Source: Shimazuella kribbensis DSM 45090
Lineage (GTDB): Bacteria > Bacillota > Bacilli > Thermoactinomycetales > Thermoactinomycetaceae
DNA length: 64,000 nt
NCBI RefSeq assembly: GCF_000428065.1
Contig: NZ_ATZF01000003.1
Coordinates: forward strand, 186,001-250,000
Reading direction: 5' to 3'
Every line of letters starts with the position of its first letter. The first letter of the stretch is position 1. The notes under the pieces were generated by a model. The model was not told the DNA's origin and did not search any database. It saw only the letters and a program-made list of their open reading frames with translations. Positions 52,104 to 61,151 of the stretch are shown in pieces. Made by a program: the position numbers and the translations under genes.

Positions 52104-53297
52104 TTACATTTCAGATCCGGTTACATTACGACGGCGAATTAAAAGTACTGTTCCTACTAGAAGCAAAACAACACCACTAACTACAGCAGATAGATAGTTT
52201 GTTGCGGTTTTAGGCAGAATCCCACCAATAACAGGTTTTGTTCCGACTTCTTTCACTTCTACCGAAACACGAGCTAATAATGCGTTATTTTTTCCATCTT
52301 TTTCTTCGTAAACTTTCCCATCAATTTCACCCGTAAATTTCACAAATGCAATATATTTTCCTTTTTTCAATTGCTTGTCAAAAGTATGGGATACGGATAG
52401 ATCTGTTGCATTCTCTTTGATGTACTTGAATCCAGCAAGTGGCTCGGAACCTTCAGGACCGATTCCAATTATCCATGTACCCTTTGCTTGTTTTCCGTTT
52501 TTGATCATTCCACTTACCTTGTATTTCCCATTTACATAGTTAAGACTAATGGTTAACACAGGTTTCGTTGGATTTTCACCTGATTTTGATGAAACAGCAA
52601 CATTAGCAAATAAAGTGGTATCTTTCCCATCAATTTTACCTGTAAATTTCACAAATGCTACATGTTCACCTGGTTTGAGTTGCTTGTCGAAGGTATGAGA
52701 TACGGATAGATCAGTCGCATTCTCTTTGATGTATTTGAATCCCTCAAAAGGTTCGGAACCTTCAGGACCTATTCCAATTAACCATGTACCCTTTGCTTGT
52801 TTCCCATTTTCGATTGTTCCACTTACTTTGTGCTTTCCACTTACATTTTCATGACTAATGGTCAATTCTGGCTTCTGATTCTCATCTGGTTCTGAAGTTA
52901 CAGGAACACTGGCAGACAATGCTTGATTTTTACCATCAATTTCGCCATTGAACTTCACAATTGCCACATGTTCACCTGGTTTGAGTTGTTTGTCAAAGGT
53001 ATGGGATACAGATAGATCAGTTGCATTTTCTTTGATGTACTTGAATCCAGCAAAAGGTTCAGAACCTGCAGGACCAATTCCGATTAACCAAGTACCTTTT
53101 ACTTGTTTCCCATTTTTTATCGTTCCACTTACTTTGTGCTTTCCATTTACATTTTCATGATTGATAGTTAATACAGGCTCAGAAGCAGTCTTTTCTTCTC
53201 CTTTTGATTCCTCAGCAAATAAAGATACAGGATTATTTAGCAACAAAATCGATAGGAGTAAAGCCCATGATAGAAACATCGATATTCTTTTTTTCAT
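52104..53297 (-). CDS. LPKTA-anchored repeat surface protein, 3 repeats
   Basis: A 397-residue secreted protein: signal peptide (SMFLSWALLLSILLLNN, cut near LFA), three tandem repeats of about 100 residues (each with GKHKVSG, KGTWxIGIGP, GFKYIKENATDLSVSHTFDK and VKFxGxIDGK), a sortase signal LPKTA (52203-52217), a membrane helix and an RRR tail. The repeats look like Ig-like beta domains. Start ATG 53297 follows AAAGGCGGA; a frame continues open to 53342. Function unknown, probably displayed on the wall. Paralogue of the gene at 53883. Confidence 0.85.
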   Translation of the reverse strand: MKKRISMFLSWALLLSILLLNNPVSLFAEESKGEEKTASEPVLTINHENVNGKHKVSGTIKNGKQVKGTWLIGIGPAGSEPFAGFKYIKENATDLSVSHTFDKQLKPGEHVAIVKFNGEIDGKNQALSASVPVTSEPDENQKPELTISHENVSGKHKVSGTIENGKQAKGTWLIGIGPEGSEPFEGFKYIKENATDLSVSHTFDKQLKPGEHVAFVKFTGKIDGKDTTLFANVAVSSKSGENPTKPVLTISLNYVNGKYKVSGMIKNGKQAKGTWIIGIGPEGSEPLAGFKYIKENATDLSVSHTFDKQLKKGKYIAFVKFTGEIDGKVYEEKDGKNNALLARVSVEVKEVGTKPVIGGILPKTATNYLSAVVSGVVLLLVGTVLLIRRRNVTGSEM

Positions 53298-53640
53298 TTT
53301 AAGTCCGCCTTTAATCATTTGTGTTTTTCTCTTCCAAAACATAAGACAGACAATCTATTTGAGATCAATCATTTAATTTTATGTTTCTTCAGAATACTAA
53401 AAAGCAAAAAATGTGATAACATCTGCAATTACCTTACATAAAATCCCCCCCTAGATAAGTATTTGATTTTTAAATTTTTTTCTATAGAAAAAATATAATT
53501 TATCCTATTTATACTGTCAATTAGTATTATCATTAATTTTCGATCATTTTATGAACAAACAAAAAATTAGTAACAAGTAAATCGTGCGTAATATCAAATT
53601 ACGCAAATGAAAGAAAAATGAAACTATTTTCCTTTATGTA
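53298..53640. other. Promoter region of the first surface gene
   Basis: About 340 bases, A+T-rich; the first 120 bases match the upstream region of the second copy (from 55389), so the promoter was duplicated. No gene. Confidence 0.55.
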
Positions 53641-53841
53641 AATAGGACACTGCCATTAGAAAAAGCATTTGTCACAGGTGGCGGGGTACATGCGAAAGAA
53701 GTAAATCCAAAGACGATGGGCTCCAAACGGATGCAAGGACTGTATTTTGTGGAGAAAGTGCTGGATATACACGGCTATACAGGCGGATACAATATCACTG
53801 CTGCACTTTGTATTGGCTATGCGGCTGGGAAAAACCAGTAA
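53641..53841 (+). pseudogene. Duplicated 3' end of the HI0933-family gene
   Basis: Nearly identical to 51850-52062 (TGGCGGGGTACAT, GGATATACACGGCTATAC), but with a base loss and gain that shift the frame after TGTATTTTGTGG and a 12-base deletion near the stop. It has no start. It marks the left edge of the segmental duplication that produced the second surface-protein gene. Confidence 0.92.
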
Positions 53842-53844
53842 CAA

Positions 53845-53870
53845 AAAAAGCCACACGAGGTGGCTTTTTT
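53845..53870. terminator. Bidirectional terminator, duplicated copy
   Basis: Same AAAAAAGCCAC / GTGGCTTTTTT hairpin as at 52065. Confidence 0.88.
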
Positions 53871-53882
53871 CTATTTAGCAAC

Positions 53883-55388
53883 TTACATTTCAGATCCGGT
53901 TACATTACGACGACGAATTAAAAGTACTGTTCCTACTAGAAGCAAAGCAACACCACTGACTACAGCAGATAGATAGTTTGTCGCGGTTTTAGGCAGAACT
54001 CCACCAACAACAGGCTTTGTTCCTACTTCTTTCACTTCTACCGAAACACGAGCTAATAATGCGTTATTTTTTCCATCTTTTTCTTCGTAAACTTTCCCAT
54101 CAATTTCACCCGTAAATTTCACAAATGCAATATACTTGCCTTTTTTCAATTGCTTGTCAAAAGTATGGGATACAGATAGATCGGTTGTATTCTCTTTGAT
54201 GTACTTGAATCCTGCTAGTGGCTCAGAACCTTCAGGACCGATTCCAATTAACCAAGTACCTTTTGCTTGTTTCCCATTTTTGATCGTTCCACTTACTTTG
54301 TATTTTCCATTTACATAATCAACACGAATGGTTAACGCCGCTTTTGCTGGATTTTCACCTGGTTTTGATGAAACGGGAACATTCGCAAATAAGGTGGTAT
54401 CTTTCCCATCAATTTTACCAGTAAATTTCACAAATGCCACATGTTCACCAGGTTTGAGTTGCTTGTCGAAGATATGGGATAACGATAGATCAGTTGCATT
54501 TTCTTTGATGTATTTGAATCCATCAAATGGTTCGGAACCTTCTGGGCCTATTCCAATTATCCATGTACCTTTTGCTTGTTTTCCATTTTTGATTGCTCCG
54601 CTTACTTTGTGTTTTCCACTTACATTTTCATAACTAATAGTCAATGCTGGCTTCTCAGGATTCTCACTTGGTTTTGAAGTTACAGGAGCATTAGCAAATA
54701 AGGTGGCATCTTTTCCATCAATTTTACCTGTAAATTTCACAAATGCTACATGTTGACCTGGTCTGAGTTGCTTGTCAAAGGTATGGGATACAGATAGATC
54801 GGTTGCATTCTCTTTGATGTACTTGAATCCAGCAAATGGTTCGGAACCTTCAGGGCCTATTCCGATTATCCAAGTACCCTTTGCTTGTTTTCCATTTTTG
54901 ATTGTTCCACTTACTTTGTGCTTTCCGCTTACATTTTCATGACTGATGGTCAATACTGGCTTTTCAGGATTTTCACTTGGTTTTGAAGTCACAGGTGCAT
55001 TGGCAAACAATGCTTGATTTTTACCATCGATTTCACCATTGAACTTTACAAATGCTACATGCTGACCTGGTCTGAGTTCTTTATCGAAGGTATGGGATAC
55101 GGATAGGTCGGTTGCATTCTCTTTGATGTACTTGAATCCAGCAAAAGGTTCAGAACCCTCTGGACCTATTCCGATTAACCATGTACCTTTTACTTGTTTC
55201 CCATTTTTGATTTTCCCGCTTACTTTGTGCTTTCCATTTACATTCTGATAATTGATTGTTAATACAGGTTCAGAAGCAGTCTTTTCTTCACCTTTTGCTT
55301 CTTCAGCAAATAAAGATACAGGATTATTTAGCAACAGAATCGATAGAAGCAAAGCCCATGATAGAAACATCGATATTCTTTTTTTCAT
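53883..55388 (-). CDS. LPKTA-anchored repeat surface protein, 4 repeats
   Basis: A 501-residue paralogue of the protein at 52104 with the same signal peptide, LPKTA (53982-53996), membrane helix and tail, but four repeats. The inner repeats are almost identical to each other, so repeat number probably changes by slippage or recombination. Start ATG 55388; the upstream frame is open to 55430. Two of the four repeats are flanked by KPSENPEKP linkers. Confidence 0.85.
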   Translation of the reverse strand: MKKRISMFLSWALLLSILLLNNPVSLFAEEAKGEEKTASEPVLTINYQNVNGKHKVSGKIKNGKQVKGTWLIGIGPEGSEPFAGFKYIKENATDLSVSHTFDKELRPGQHVAFVKFNGEIDGKNQALFANAPVTSKPSENPEKPVLTISHENVSGKHKVSGTIKNGKQAKGTWIIGIGPEGSEPFAGFKYIKENATDLSVSHTFDKQLRPGQHVAFVKFTGKIDGKDATLFANAPVTSKPSENPEKPALTISYENVSGKHKVSGAIKNGKQAKGTWIIGIGPEGSEPFDGFKYIKENATDLSLSHIFDKQLKPGEHVAFVKFTGKIDGKDTTLFANVPVSSKPGENPAKAALTIRVDYVNGKYKVSGTIKNGKQAKGTWLIGIGPEGSEPLAGFKYIKENTTDLSVSHTFDKQLKKGKYIAFVKFTGEIDGKVYEEKDGKNNALLARVSVEVKEVGTKPVVGGVLPKTATNYLSAVVSGVALLLVGTVLLIRRRNVTGSEM

Positions 55389-55500
55389 TTTACGTCCGCC
55401 CTTAATAAGTTTTTTTCTCTTCCAAAACATAAGACAGACAATCTATTGAGATCGATCACTTAATTCTATGTTTTTTCAGAATACTAAAAAGCAAAAAGAA

Positions 55501-55928
55501 TGGTATACATTTGCAACTATCTTACATAGAACTCCCCCTCGATTATTTCGAATTCAAAGTTTTTTCTACATAAAATATAGTTCATTATGTTTATCACGTC
55601 AATTAGTATTATTATTGATTTTTGTTCTTTTTATGAACAAATAGAAAACAAGATATCAAAATAAATTTTCATATTGAAAATTAGACTCGATCCTATCCTT
55701 CTTTACTACTACTTTTGCATCTGTTTGATGTACCACTCCGAATCAACTAGTCACTGCTACACTTCCAAACATGTTGGCTCTGCTCCCATACATGGCCAAA
55801 CTTTTCTTTTTCTATTTGCAAGATTTATAATAACAGAATGTTGTATTCTACAAGTAATAGCAGAAATTTATGAGTCTTATAACTAAAGGTTATATCTAAT
55901 TCGTACTTGCATAGTAGGAAATCGATAC
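55501..55928. other. Intergenic, no gene called
   Basis: A+T-rich, with one 70-codon plus-strand frame at 55674 that looks non-coding (many Cys and Tyr, no ribosome site). Nothing else seen. Confidence 0.5.
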
Positions 55929-56041
55929 ATGCTTACTTTCCAGCAGCTACATTACTCGTCTCTACTGTTCGACATGGAAGTATCAAGCCACAGAAATACT
56001 ATATATCTCAACCAGCCTTAACCAAACTACTCACCAAGTGA
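55929..56041 (+). pseudogene. LysR-family regulator N-terminal scrap
   Basis: Reads MLTFQQLHY, then after a frameshift STVRHGSIKPQKYYISQPALTK, which is the start and helix-turn-helix of a LysR-type regulator, and then a stop. The remaining 250 residues are absent. Probably a decayed gene end, next to islet G. Confidence 0.6.
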
Positions 56042-56085
56042 TAGGAAAGTGAAAAGGACTATCGTGCTACTTTATTCGTTTTTGG

Positions 56086-56091
56086 TATACT
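56086..56091 (+). promoter_or_regulatory. -10 box of islet G
   Basis: TATACT preceded by TTTTTGG, 52 bases before the ATG. Confidence 0.4.
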
Positions 56092-56143
56092 GAAATCATA
56101 GTCAGAATCACCTGACTTATGAATCCACAACGAAGTGGGAACC

Positions 56144-56488
56144 ATGAAAAATTCTAACCGTCTTCCTCACACGAGACTGAGAGAACTCGTCACTCGATAT
56201 AACCAATCACTCCAAAAGTGGAAGGATAAAAGAGATGAGCTTCGCCGAGAGGTGTCTGTTGCAGAGCAAGAACTAACAAAAGCCCTCGTTCAACGTGAAG
56301 AAAACGCCACTCCTGATGGTGATTGTTTGGTGGAAGAATGTAGAAATAGAAAAACCTACGCCGAACGAAGAATCACCAGACACGAGAGGAACCGTCCTTT
56401 CCAGAAGATTATAAACGAAGCAAATATGTTCCTCTTTGATGAGAGGGACCGCGAGGAGTTCGACCGGCAAATCGATATCGTGTACTAG
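56144..56488 (+). CDS. Coiled-coil hypothetical protein, 114 aa (islet G)
   Basis: A highly charged helical protein (starts MKNSNRLPHTRLRELVTRY) with a likely coiled coil at residues 12-50 (KWKDKRDELRREVSVAEQEL) and a Cys pair in GDCLVEECRNRK. G+C is about 45-47%, only mildly raised. The ATG is preferred over the GTG at 56135 because GGGA lies just upstream. Own -10 and 3' hairpin like the other islets. Function unknown. Confidence 0.6.
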   Translation: MKNSNRLPHTRLRELVTRYNQSLQKWKDKRDELRREVSVAEQELTKALVQREENATPDGDCLVEECRNRKTYAERRITRHERNRPFQKIINEANMFLFDERDREEFDRQIDIVY

Positions 56489-56506
56489 ATGTTATTTGAT
56501 TGGTTC

Positions 56507-56537
56507 TTTCCCTCTATTCCTTGAGAGTAGAGGGAAA
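56507..56537. terminator. 3' hairpin of islet G
   Basis: TTTCCCTCTA / TAGAGGGAAA, 10-bp perfect stem with an 11-base loop; no T-run after it. Confidence 0.7.
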
Positions 56538-56595
56538 CAATGAGTAGGTATGACTTTTAATGAGGAAACAATCACCATTATGTTGCATATAAAAT

Positions 56596-56619
56596 ATCCC
56601 CGCTGTACACAGCGGGGAT
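56596..56619 (-). terminator. Terminator
   Basis: ATCCCCGCTGT / ACAGCGGGGAT palindrome 3 bases beyond the 56623 gene. Confidence 0.8.
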
Positions 56620-56622
56620 TAT

Positions 56623-56853
56623 TTATCTTGGATTGGAGAATGGGTACTGTTTAGGAGACGGTAACATATTATCTTGAGATTCCATTTCCAGTTCCTCTAC
56701 CCCAAATTCTTCTAATACACGTCGGCACAATCCGATTTCTTGTCCAACTAATGGATCACTTTGATCCGATTTTATCAACAAATTTTGGTATTGTAATAAT
56801 GCTTCTTCAATCAGATCCAGTTCTGCTTTACTGAGATGGACTGTTATCTTCAT
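56623..56853 (-). CDS. Hypothetical protein, 76 aa
   Basis: A small acidic, mostly helical protein (starts MKITVHLSKAELDLIEEAL) with native composition. It follows pbpI on the same strand at a distance of about 110 bases. No family recognised; a terminator follows. Confidence 0.6.
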   Translation of the reverse strand: MKITVHLSKAELDLIEEALLQYQNLLIKSDQSDPLVGQEIGLCRRVLEEFGVEELEMESQDNMLPSPKQYPFSNPR

Positions 56854-56965
56854 CTAACCCTTGCTGTTACCCGTCGGCCAAAGGATGTGGCTGTGGGACA
56901 GCCTGCACCTCCTTCATCTATTCTTAATCATCTTAACACAAACAAGAATACGTACCCATAGCGCA

Positions 56966-58738
56966 CTAAGGTGATTTCCTCTTATTTAGGTTACGCAATA
57001 CATCCATCACTTCTTTGTATATCTTTTTAGCTCGTGTATCATTTGCATCGCCTACATTCTTGATCACTACAGAAACTGCATACTGTGGTTTGGAATAGGG
57101 AGCAAAACCGATCATCCACTTGTTATATAATGATTTGTCGGCTCCCACTTGTGCCGTACCTGTTTTTCCAGACAATTGCCAGTTATCACGAGCTAACGAA
57201 CGAGCTGTCCCTTTCGTAACAACCATCCGCATCATCTTTTTGACAGCATTTATCGTACTTGGTTTCAATGGTTTGGAATTGGACACATATTTATTGGTAA
57301 ATTTCCAGACAACTTTTCCCTTGTGATCTTGAATCTCTGTTACCAGTCTAGGTTGTATCGGCATTCCACGGTGAAACAGTGCAGTAATCATATTCGCAGC
57401 TTGTAATGGGGTTATTTTTACATCCCTCTGCCCGATACCAGTCTGCACTGCGGCACCTTTATCTTGTAAGGAAGTTTCTTTGGCATAGATTAAACCAGTA
57501 CTCTCTTCTGGTAATTGACTAAAGTTATTATCATCTGGAAATTTACCACTCCAGCCTATTTTTTGTGCGAGTCCTAAACGTTTGGCATAGGCTAGTAGTT
57601 TTGCACCACCTAATCTTTCTGCTACAGAGCCTAGCACAATATTACAAGAATTAGCGTAAGCCTCAGTCAGTGTCTGCTTGCCATGTACTTTTCCATCTGC
57701 ATCACGCAATTGATATTTCCCATTTAGGTTACCTTTACACACGAAAGTAGAGTCCGGTTTCACAATACCTTCTTCTAATGCGGCTATTGTCACAACAGTT
57801 TTAAAAATAGAACCTGGTGTTGCTTCCACTAATGCTTCATTGATCCATGGTGCAAGGGATTCATCTTTTGAAGCAGAAATTCCTGCCATAGAAAGAATAT
57901 TTCCTGTTGCAATTTCTTGTACAACTACTGCTCCTTCTTTGACATTTGCATTTTTCATTATTTTTTCCACTTGTGTTTGTAAATTTATATCAAGTGTGGT
58001 CACTATGTTTTTTGGTTTTGTTGTTTTTTTGGATGGTTTACCCGTCATTTTTACTTGAACACCATTTAATGCTTTTCCCCGTCCGTCCGTAACAAAACGA
58101 ACAAGGCTTTCTCCTTCCCCATGTAAAAACCGCTCAAATGTATATTCCAAACCTGTCATACCAAAACGAGACTGCAAAGAAAATTCTCCAGCTTCTACTT
58201 GTTTGGGATATCGCTCTTTTAATACATAGCTATTACGTATTATCCTTCCTACCACTTGCTTGGCAATTTCACCTTCGGTCATACGATTATCGGATTCAAC
58301 TGGAACGATGCCAGGTATATGTAATGATTCTATCTTTTTCACTTGTTCTTTTGTTAACACATACGAAGATAACACAGAAGGTCTTTTCAACAAAATCAAT
58401 TGTCTTTTTAACGTTTGATAAGAAATATGTAAAAGAGAACTCAACTGACTCCACTGTTCCCTTCTTAAATCCAATTGTTCAGCTGATTGAGGAAAAACAA
58501 AAAGTCTCCATTGTAATTGTCCAACAATCGGAATACCATTTCGATCGAAAATAGAGCCACGCCTACTATCTAGTATTACTTCTCTTGATTGGACTTTTTC
58601 TGCTAGTGCAATTAAATCTTTCTGAGCTACAGAGAAAGAGTGTGTGGAACGAATCTGTATCTGGTATAACCGATATATCAAGCCCGAAAATAGACCAATT
58701 AAAATAAAAAGCACTACCCATGTACGCCAAGTTCTCAT
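56966..58738 (-). CDS. pbpI: Class B penicillin-binding protein (PbpI type)
   Basis: A 590-residue peptidoglycan transpeptidase: N-terminal membrane helix (TWVVLFILIGLFSGLIY), dimerisation domain (SRRGSIFDRNG near residue 60), then a transpeptidase domain with SIFK (active Ser, about residue 308), SCN (about 363) and KTG (about 524). The position near mltG, ruvX and alaS matches yrrR (pbpI) of B. subtilis. Start ATG 58738 is chosen by GGAGG 12 bases upstream; the frame is open to 58810. Confidence 0.88.
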   Translation of the reverse strand: MRTWRTWVVLFILIGLFSGLIYRLYQIQIRSTHSFSVAQKDLIALAEKVQSREVILDSRRGSIFDRNGIPIVGQLQWRLFVFPQSAEQLDLRREQWSQLSSLLHISYQTLKRQLILLKRPSVLSSYVLTKEQVKKIESLHIPGIVPVESDNRMTEGEIAKQVVGRIIRNSYVLKERYPKQVEAGEFSLQSRFGMTGLEYTFERFLHGEGESLVRFVTDGRGKALNGVQVKMTGKPSKKTTKPKNIVTTLDINLQTQVEKIMKNANVKEGAVVVQEIATGNILSMAGISASKDESLAPWINEALVEATPGSIFKTVVTIAALEEGIVKPDSTFVCKGNLNGKYQLRDADGKVHGKQTLTEAYANSCNIVLGSVAERLGGAKLLAYAKRLGLAQKIGWSGKFPDDNNFSQLPEESTGLIYAKETSLQDKGAAVQTGIGQRDVKITPLQAANMITALFHRGMPIQPRLVTEIQDHKGKVVWKFTNKYVSNSKPLKPSTINAVKKMMRMVVTKGTARSLARDNWQLSGKTGTAQVGADKSLYNKWMIGFAPYSKPQYAVSVVIKNVGDANDTRAKKIYKEVMDVLRNLNKRKSP

Positions 58739-58860
58739 CTGTTTTCCACTCCTCCACCTTACCAGCTTAGGCAATATCAAAGAGGGATAAACGAAAAAAA
58801 CAAAGGCCACAATAGATAGTTAATTTGCTTATTTTGAATTTTGGTTACATAAACCAAATA

Positions 58861-58890
58861 AAAACAGGTGAACCATGGATCACCTGTTTT
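58861..58890 (-). terminator. Terminator after mltG
   Basis: AAAACAGGTGA / TCACCTGTTTT stem, 9-base loop, 6 bases beyond the mltG stop. Confidence 0.85.
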
Positions 58891-58896
58891 GTCTCT

Positions 58897-59943
58897 CTAC
58901 TTTTTAGATTTCTCATTTTTATTACTCTGTTCGATTTTAACTAGTTGTTCTTTATAGGTCTTACTGAAGAAGTGGGTATTGGTGCCATCCTGTTTTGTCA
59001 CATAGAACAGATAGGAATGTGCACTTGGTTTTAACGCTGCTTCTAATGCTTCAATCCCTGGATTGGAAATCGGACCTGGCGGTAATCCTTTAATTTGGTA
59101 TGTATTATAGGGACTATTTAATTTCTTATCGTTACTTTTCAGTCTTTTTTTCACTACTCCATTCAAACTATAGGCATAAATAATGGATGCATCTACTTGA
59201 AGTATCATGTTAATTCGAAGACGGTTGTGAATCACACCAGAGATAATGGGCAATTCAGAACGAACCTGCCCTTCTCTTTCTATGAGAGAAGCTATCGTAA
59301 TCCATTGGTCAATATTAAATTTAGTATTACTCAGCTTATTTCTTGCATCTAGTTTTTTCATACGGCTTGCAAATTGATCCACCATTTCGTTGACGATTGC
59401 TTCGCCAGTATCCCCTTTTTGAAACTGGTATGTACTCGGGAAAAGATATCCTTCCAATTTGTATTTTCGTGTTGGTGCTTTCTGAATTTCTTGTTCGAAA
59501 TTCCATAAATCCTTATTATTTGGGCGATTAACCGCTTGTAGAAATTCAGTCTTAGAAAATCCTTTTTTAGCTAAGATATCTGCTATTTCATTTACTGTTT
59601 TACCTTCTGGAATAGTGACTTTGATAAGATCCTGTTTCCCAATCGCAATCTTATTTAATATTCCAATTAAATTTTCATTTGGTTTGATCTCATAGGAGCC
59701 TGCTAACAGTTTTGTCTTTTGCAAATAAGCGGCATAGTAACGAAAAAACCAATCTTCTCGAATGAGATTTTTGCTTTTTAATATACTTCCTATTTGTTTT
59801 AGGGAAGAATCTGGTTCAATATCAATTTGCACCGCTTTCGATCGGGAAGGAGACTCCAATGTCCAATCGATAAAGTAGTATGCTAATCCGATCCAACCAG
59901 CAAGTAGAACTAGTGTCATTAATATTCGAAGAAACCACTTCAT
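58897..59943 (-). CDS. mltG: Endolytic murein transglycosylase
   Basis: A 348-residue YceG-family enzyme that cuts nascent glycan strands and sets their length. One membrane helix (ILMTLVLLAGWIGLAYYF), a LysM-like segment (KVTIPEGKTVNEIADIL), and the catalytic domain with the active-site Glu in IASLIEREGQ and the later SPYNTYQIKGLPPGPISNPG. ATG 59943 follows AGAGGAAG. Same place as yrrL in B. subtilis. Confidence 0.93.
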   Translation of the reverse strand: MKWFLRILMTLVLLAGWIGLAYYFIDWTLESPSRSKAVQIDIEPDSSLKQIGSILKSKNLIREDWFFRYYAAYLQKTKLLAGSYEIKPNENLIGILNKIAIGKQDLIKVTIPEGKTVNEIADILAKKGFSKTEFLQAVNRPNNKDLWNFEQEIQKAPTRKYKLEGYLFPSTYQFQKGDTGEAIVNEMVDQFASRMKKLDARNKLSNTKFNIDQWITIASLIEREGQVRSELPIISGVIHNRLRINMILQVDASIIYAYSLNGVVKKRLKSNDKKLNSPYNTYQIKGLPPGPISNPGIEALEAALKPSAHSYLFYVTKQDGTNTHFFSKTYKEQLVKIEQSNKNEKSKK

Positions 59944-60053
59944 CAATAACTTCCTCTCATGTAACCTACCCACAAAAGTTATCACTTTTATGTGGACCCA
60001 AGAATGGGAGTTGAATAAAGTGCTAGTCTTTATGTTAACATACTTAAAAATAA

Positions 60054-60081
60054 AAATAACGAGGAATATTCCTCGTTATTT
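60054..60081 (-). terminator. Terminator
   Basis: AAATAACGAGGAAT / ATTCCTCGTTATTT palindrome directly after the 60083 gene. Confidence 0.85.
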
Positions 60082-60082
60082 G

Positions 60083-60355
60083 TCAATCGTAGTAAGTATG
60101 GAGATGGTAATGAATGGCATCCATCACATTTTCCCATTCCGAAACAGTCTCAATGTCGCTGATCTGTCCCTGATCAAATACTTTATATAAGTATGCTTCG
60201 CCAACTCTCTGATGCGTATGTTGCATTAAGGCATAGTGAACCCCATTTACTTCTACCTCATGAAGAACTTTTAGTTTCTCCTGTCCCTTAGACTTACTGT
60301 TTACATATGACAGACCATCTTCTAATGTATCGCGTAAATGAGTCACTTCTTTCAT
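60083..60355 (-). CDS. DUF1292-like protein, 90 aa
   Basis: A small protein whose middle (LKVLHEVEVNGVHYALMQHTH) resembles the strand pattern of the YrzB/DUF1292 protein encoded just upstream. It lies in the same operon 12 bases after it. B. subtilis has no second copy at this place. Function unknown. Confidence 0.6.
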   Translation of the reverse strand: MKEVTHLRDTLEDGLSYVNSKSKGQEKLKVLHEVEVNGVHYALMQHTHQRVGEAYLYKVFDQGQISDIETVSEWENVMDAIHYHLHTYYD

Positions 60356-60367
60356 TATTGCCTCTCC

Positions 60368-60643
60368 TTAAATCTGCTCGGAATCCATTAGGGTTTGCAG
60401 TACTTCTTCTAGCATTTCCCATTCTTCATCATCTTCTACAGGTGCTAGCACAAGATTATCGCCTTCTTCTGCATAACGGAAGGGATAAACATCTTGTTCT
60501 TCTTCATCTGCATCATTGGCAGGTACCAAGAAAACATATTTGATACCAGTCGAAGGATTTTCAAAATAAGAAACTACCTCAAAATCCTCTTCTACGCCGT
60601 CTTCTTGTGTTATTGTTATGATTTCTACTTCTGGTTCTGTCAT
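60368..60643 (-). CDS. yrzB: DUF1292 family protein YrzB
   Basis: A 91-residue acidic protein with the family core FEVVSYFENPSTGIKYVFLVP and a Glu/Asp-rich loop. Its function is not known, but the order ruvX-yrzB is conserved in Bacillales. It starts 2 bases after the ruvX stop. Confidence 0.85.
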   Translation of the reverse strand: MTEPEVEIITITQEDGVEEDFEVVSYFENPSTGIKYVFLVPANDADEEEQDVYPFRYAEEGDNLVLAPVEDDEEWEMLEEVLQTLMDSEQI

Positions 60644-60645
60644 TA

Positions 60646-61065
60646 TTATTTCCCCCTATTTGCATCTAAATAGCCTTGTAAGATCCATTGTGCGGCTACT
60701 TGATCCACTACCTGTTTTCGTTTTTTTCTGCTTACATCAGCCTTGATTAAAGACTTCTGTGCAGCTGCAGTGGAGAGGCGCTCGTCCCATAATTCTACAG
60801 GAAGAGCATAACGCTCCTCTAACTTAACTGCAACCATCTTGCTCGCTTCACCTTTTGGTCCTACGGAGCCATCCATATTTCGTGGAAAACCGATGACAAT
60901 TTTACCTACTTCATATTCTTGGATAAGGGTATCTAGACGATACAGCCAATCAGGGGTTTGTTTTTTGTCAATTACTTCTAATCCTTGCGCTGTTAACCCT
61001 AAAAGATCACTCAAAGCAATGCCAATACGCCTTTCACCCAAATCTAAAGCTAAAATTCGCACCAT
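60646..61065 (-). CDS. ruvX: Pre-16S rRNA nuclease / putative Holliday junction resolvase
   Basis: A 139-residue YqgF-fold protein (yrrK in B. subtilis). ILALDLGERRIGIALSD at the N-terminus and WDERLSTAAAQKSL supply catalytic acids; VDQVAAQWILQGYLD is the C-terminal block. It trims the 5' end of 16S rRNA. AGAGGG lies upstream. Operon with alaS and yrzL. Confidence 0.93.
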   Translation of the reverse strand: MVRILALDLGERRIGIALSDLLGLTAQGLEVIDKKQTPDWLYRLDTLIQEYEVGKIVIGFPRNMDGSVGPKGEASKMVAVKLEERYALPVELWDERLSTAAAQKSLIKADVSRKKRKQVVDQVAAQWILQGYLDANRGK

Positions 61066-61151
61066 CTAAAACGGTCCCTCTTTACTCAACTGCCAAAAAA
61101 CCTTTGTCTATGGAAAAACATGAGTTTCAACATTTGACAGGAAATATGAAA

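Larger units (their letters stand above)
51850..55500. repeat. Tandem segmental duplication
   Basis: Two direct units, about 51850-53640 and 53641-55500. Each holds the 3' end of the flavoprotein gene, its terminator, a surface-protein gene and its upstream region. The second unit differs by one extra internal repeat and decay of the flavoprotein part. Confidence 0.85.

Noticed and set aside
55674-55886. 70-codon plus-strand frame
   Set aside because: Low-complexity composition rich in Cys and Tyr, no ribosome site, no following terminator.
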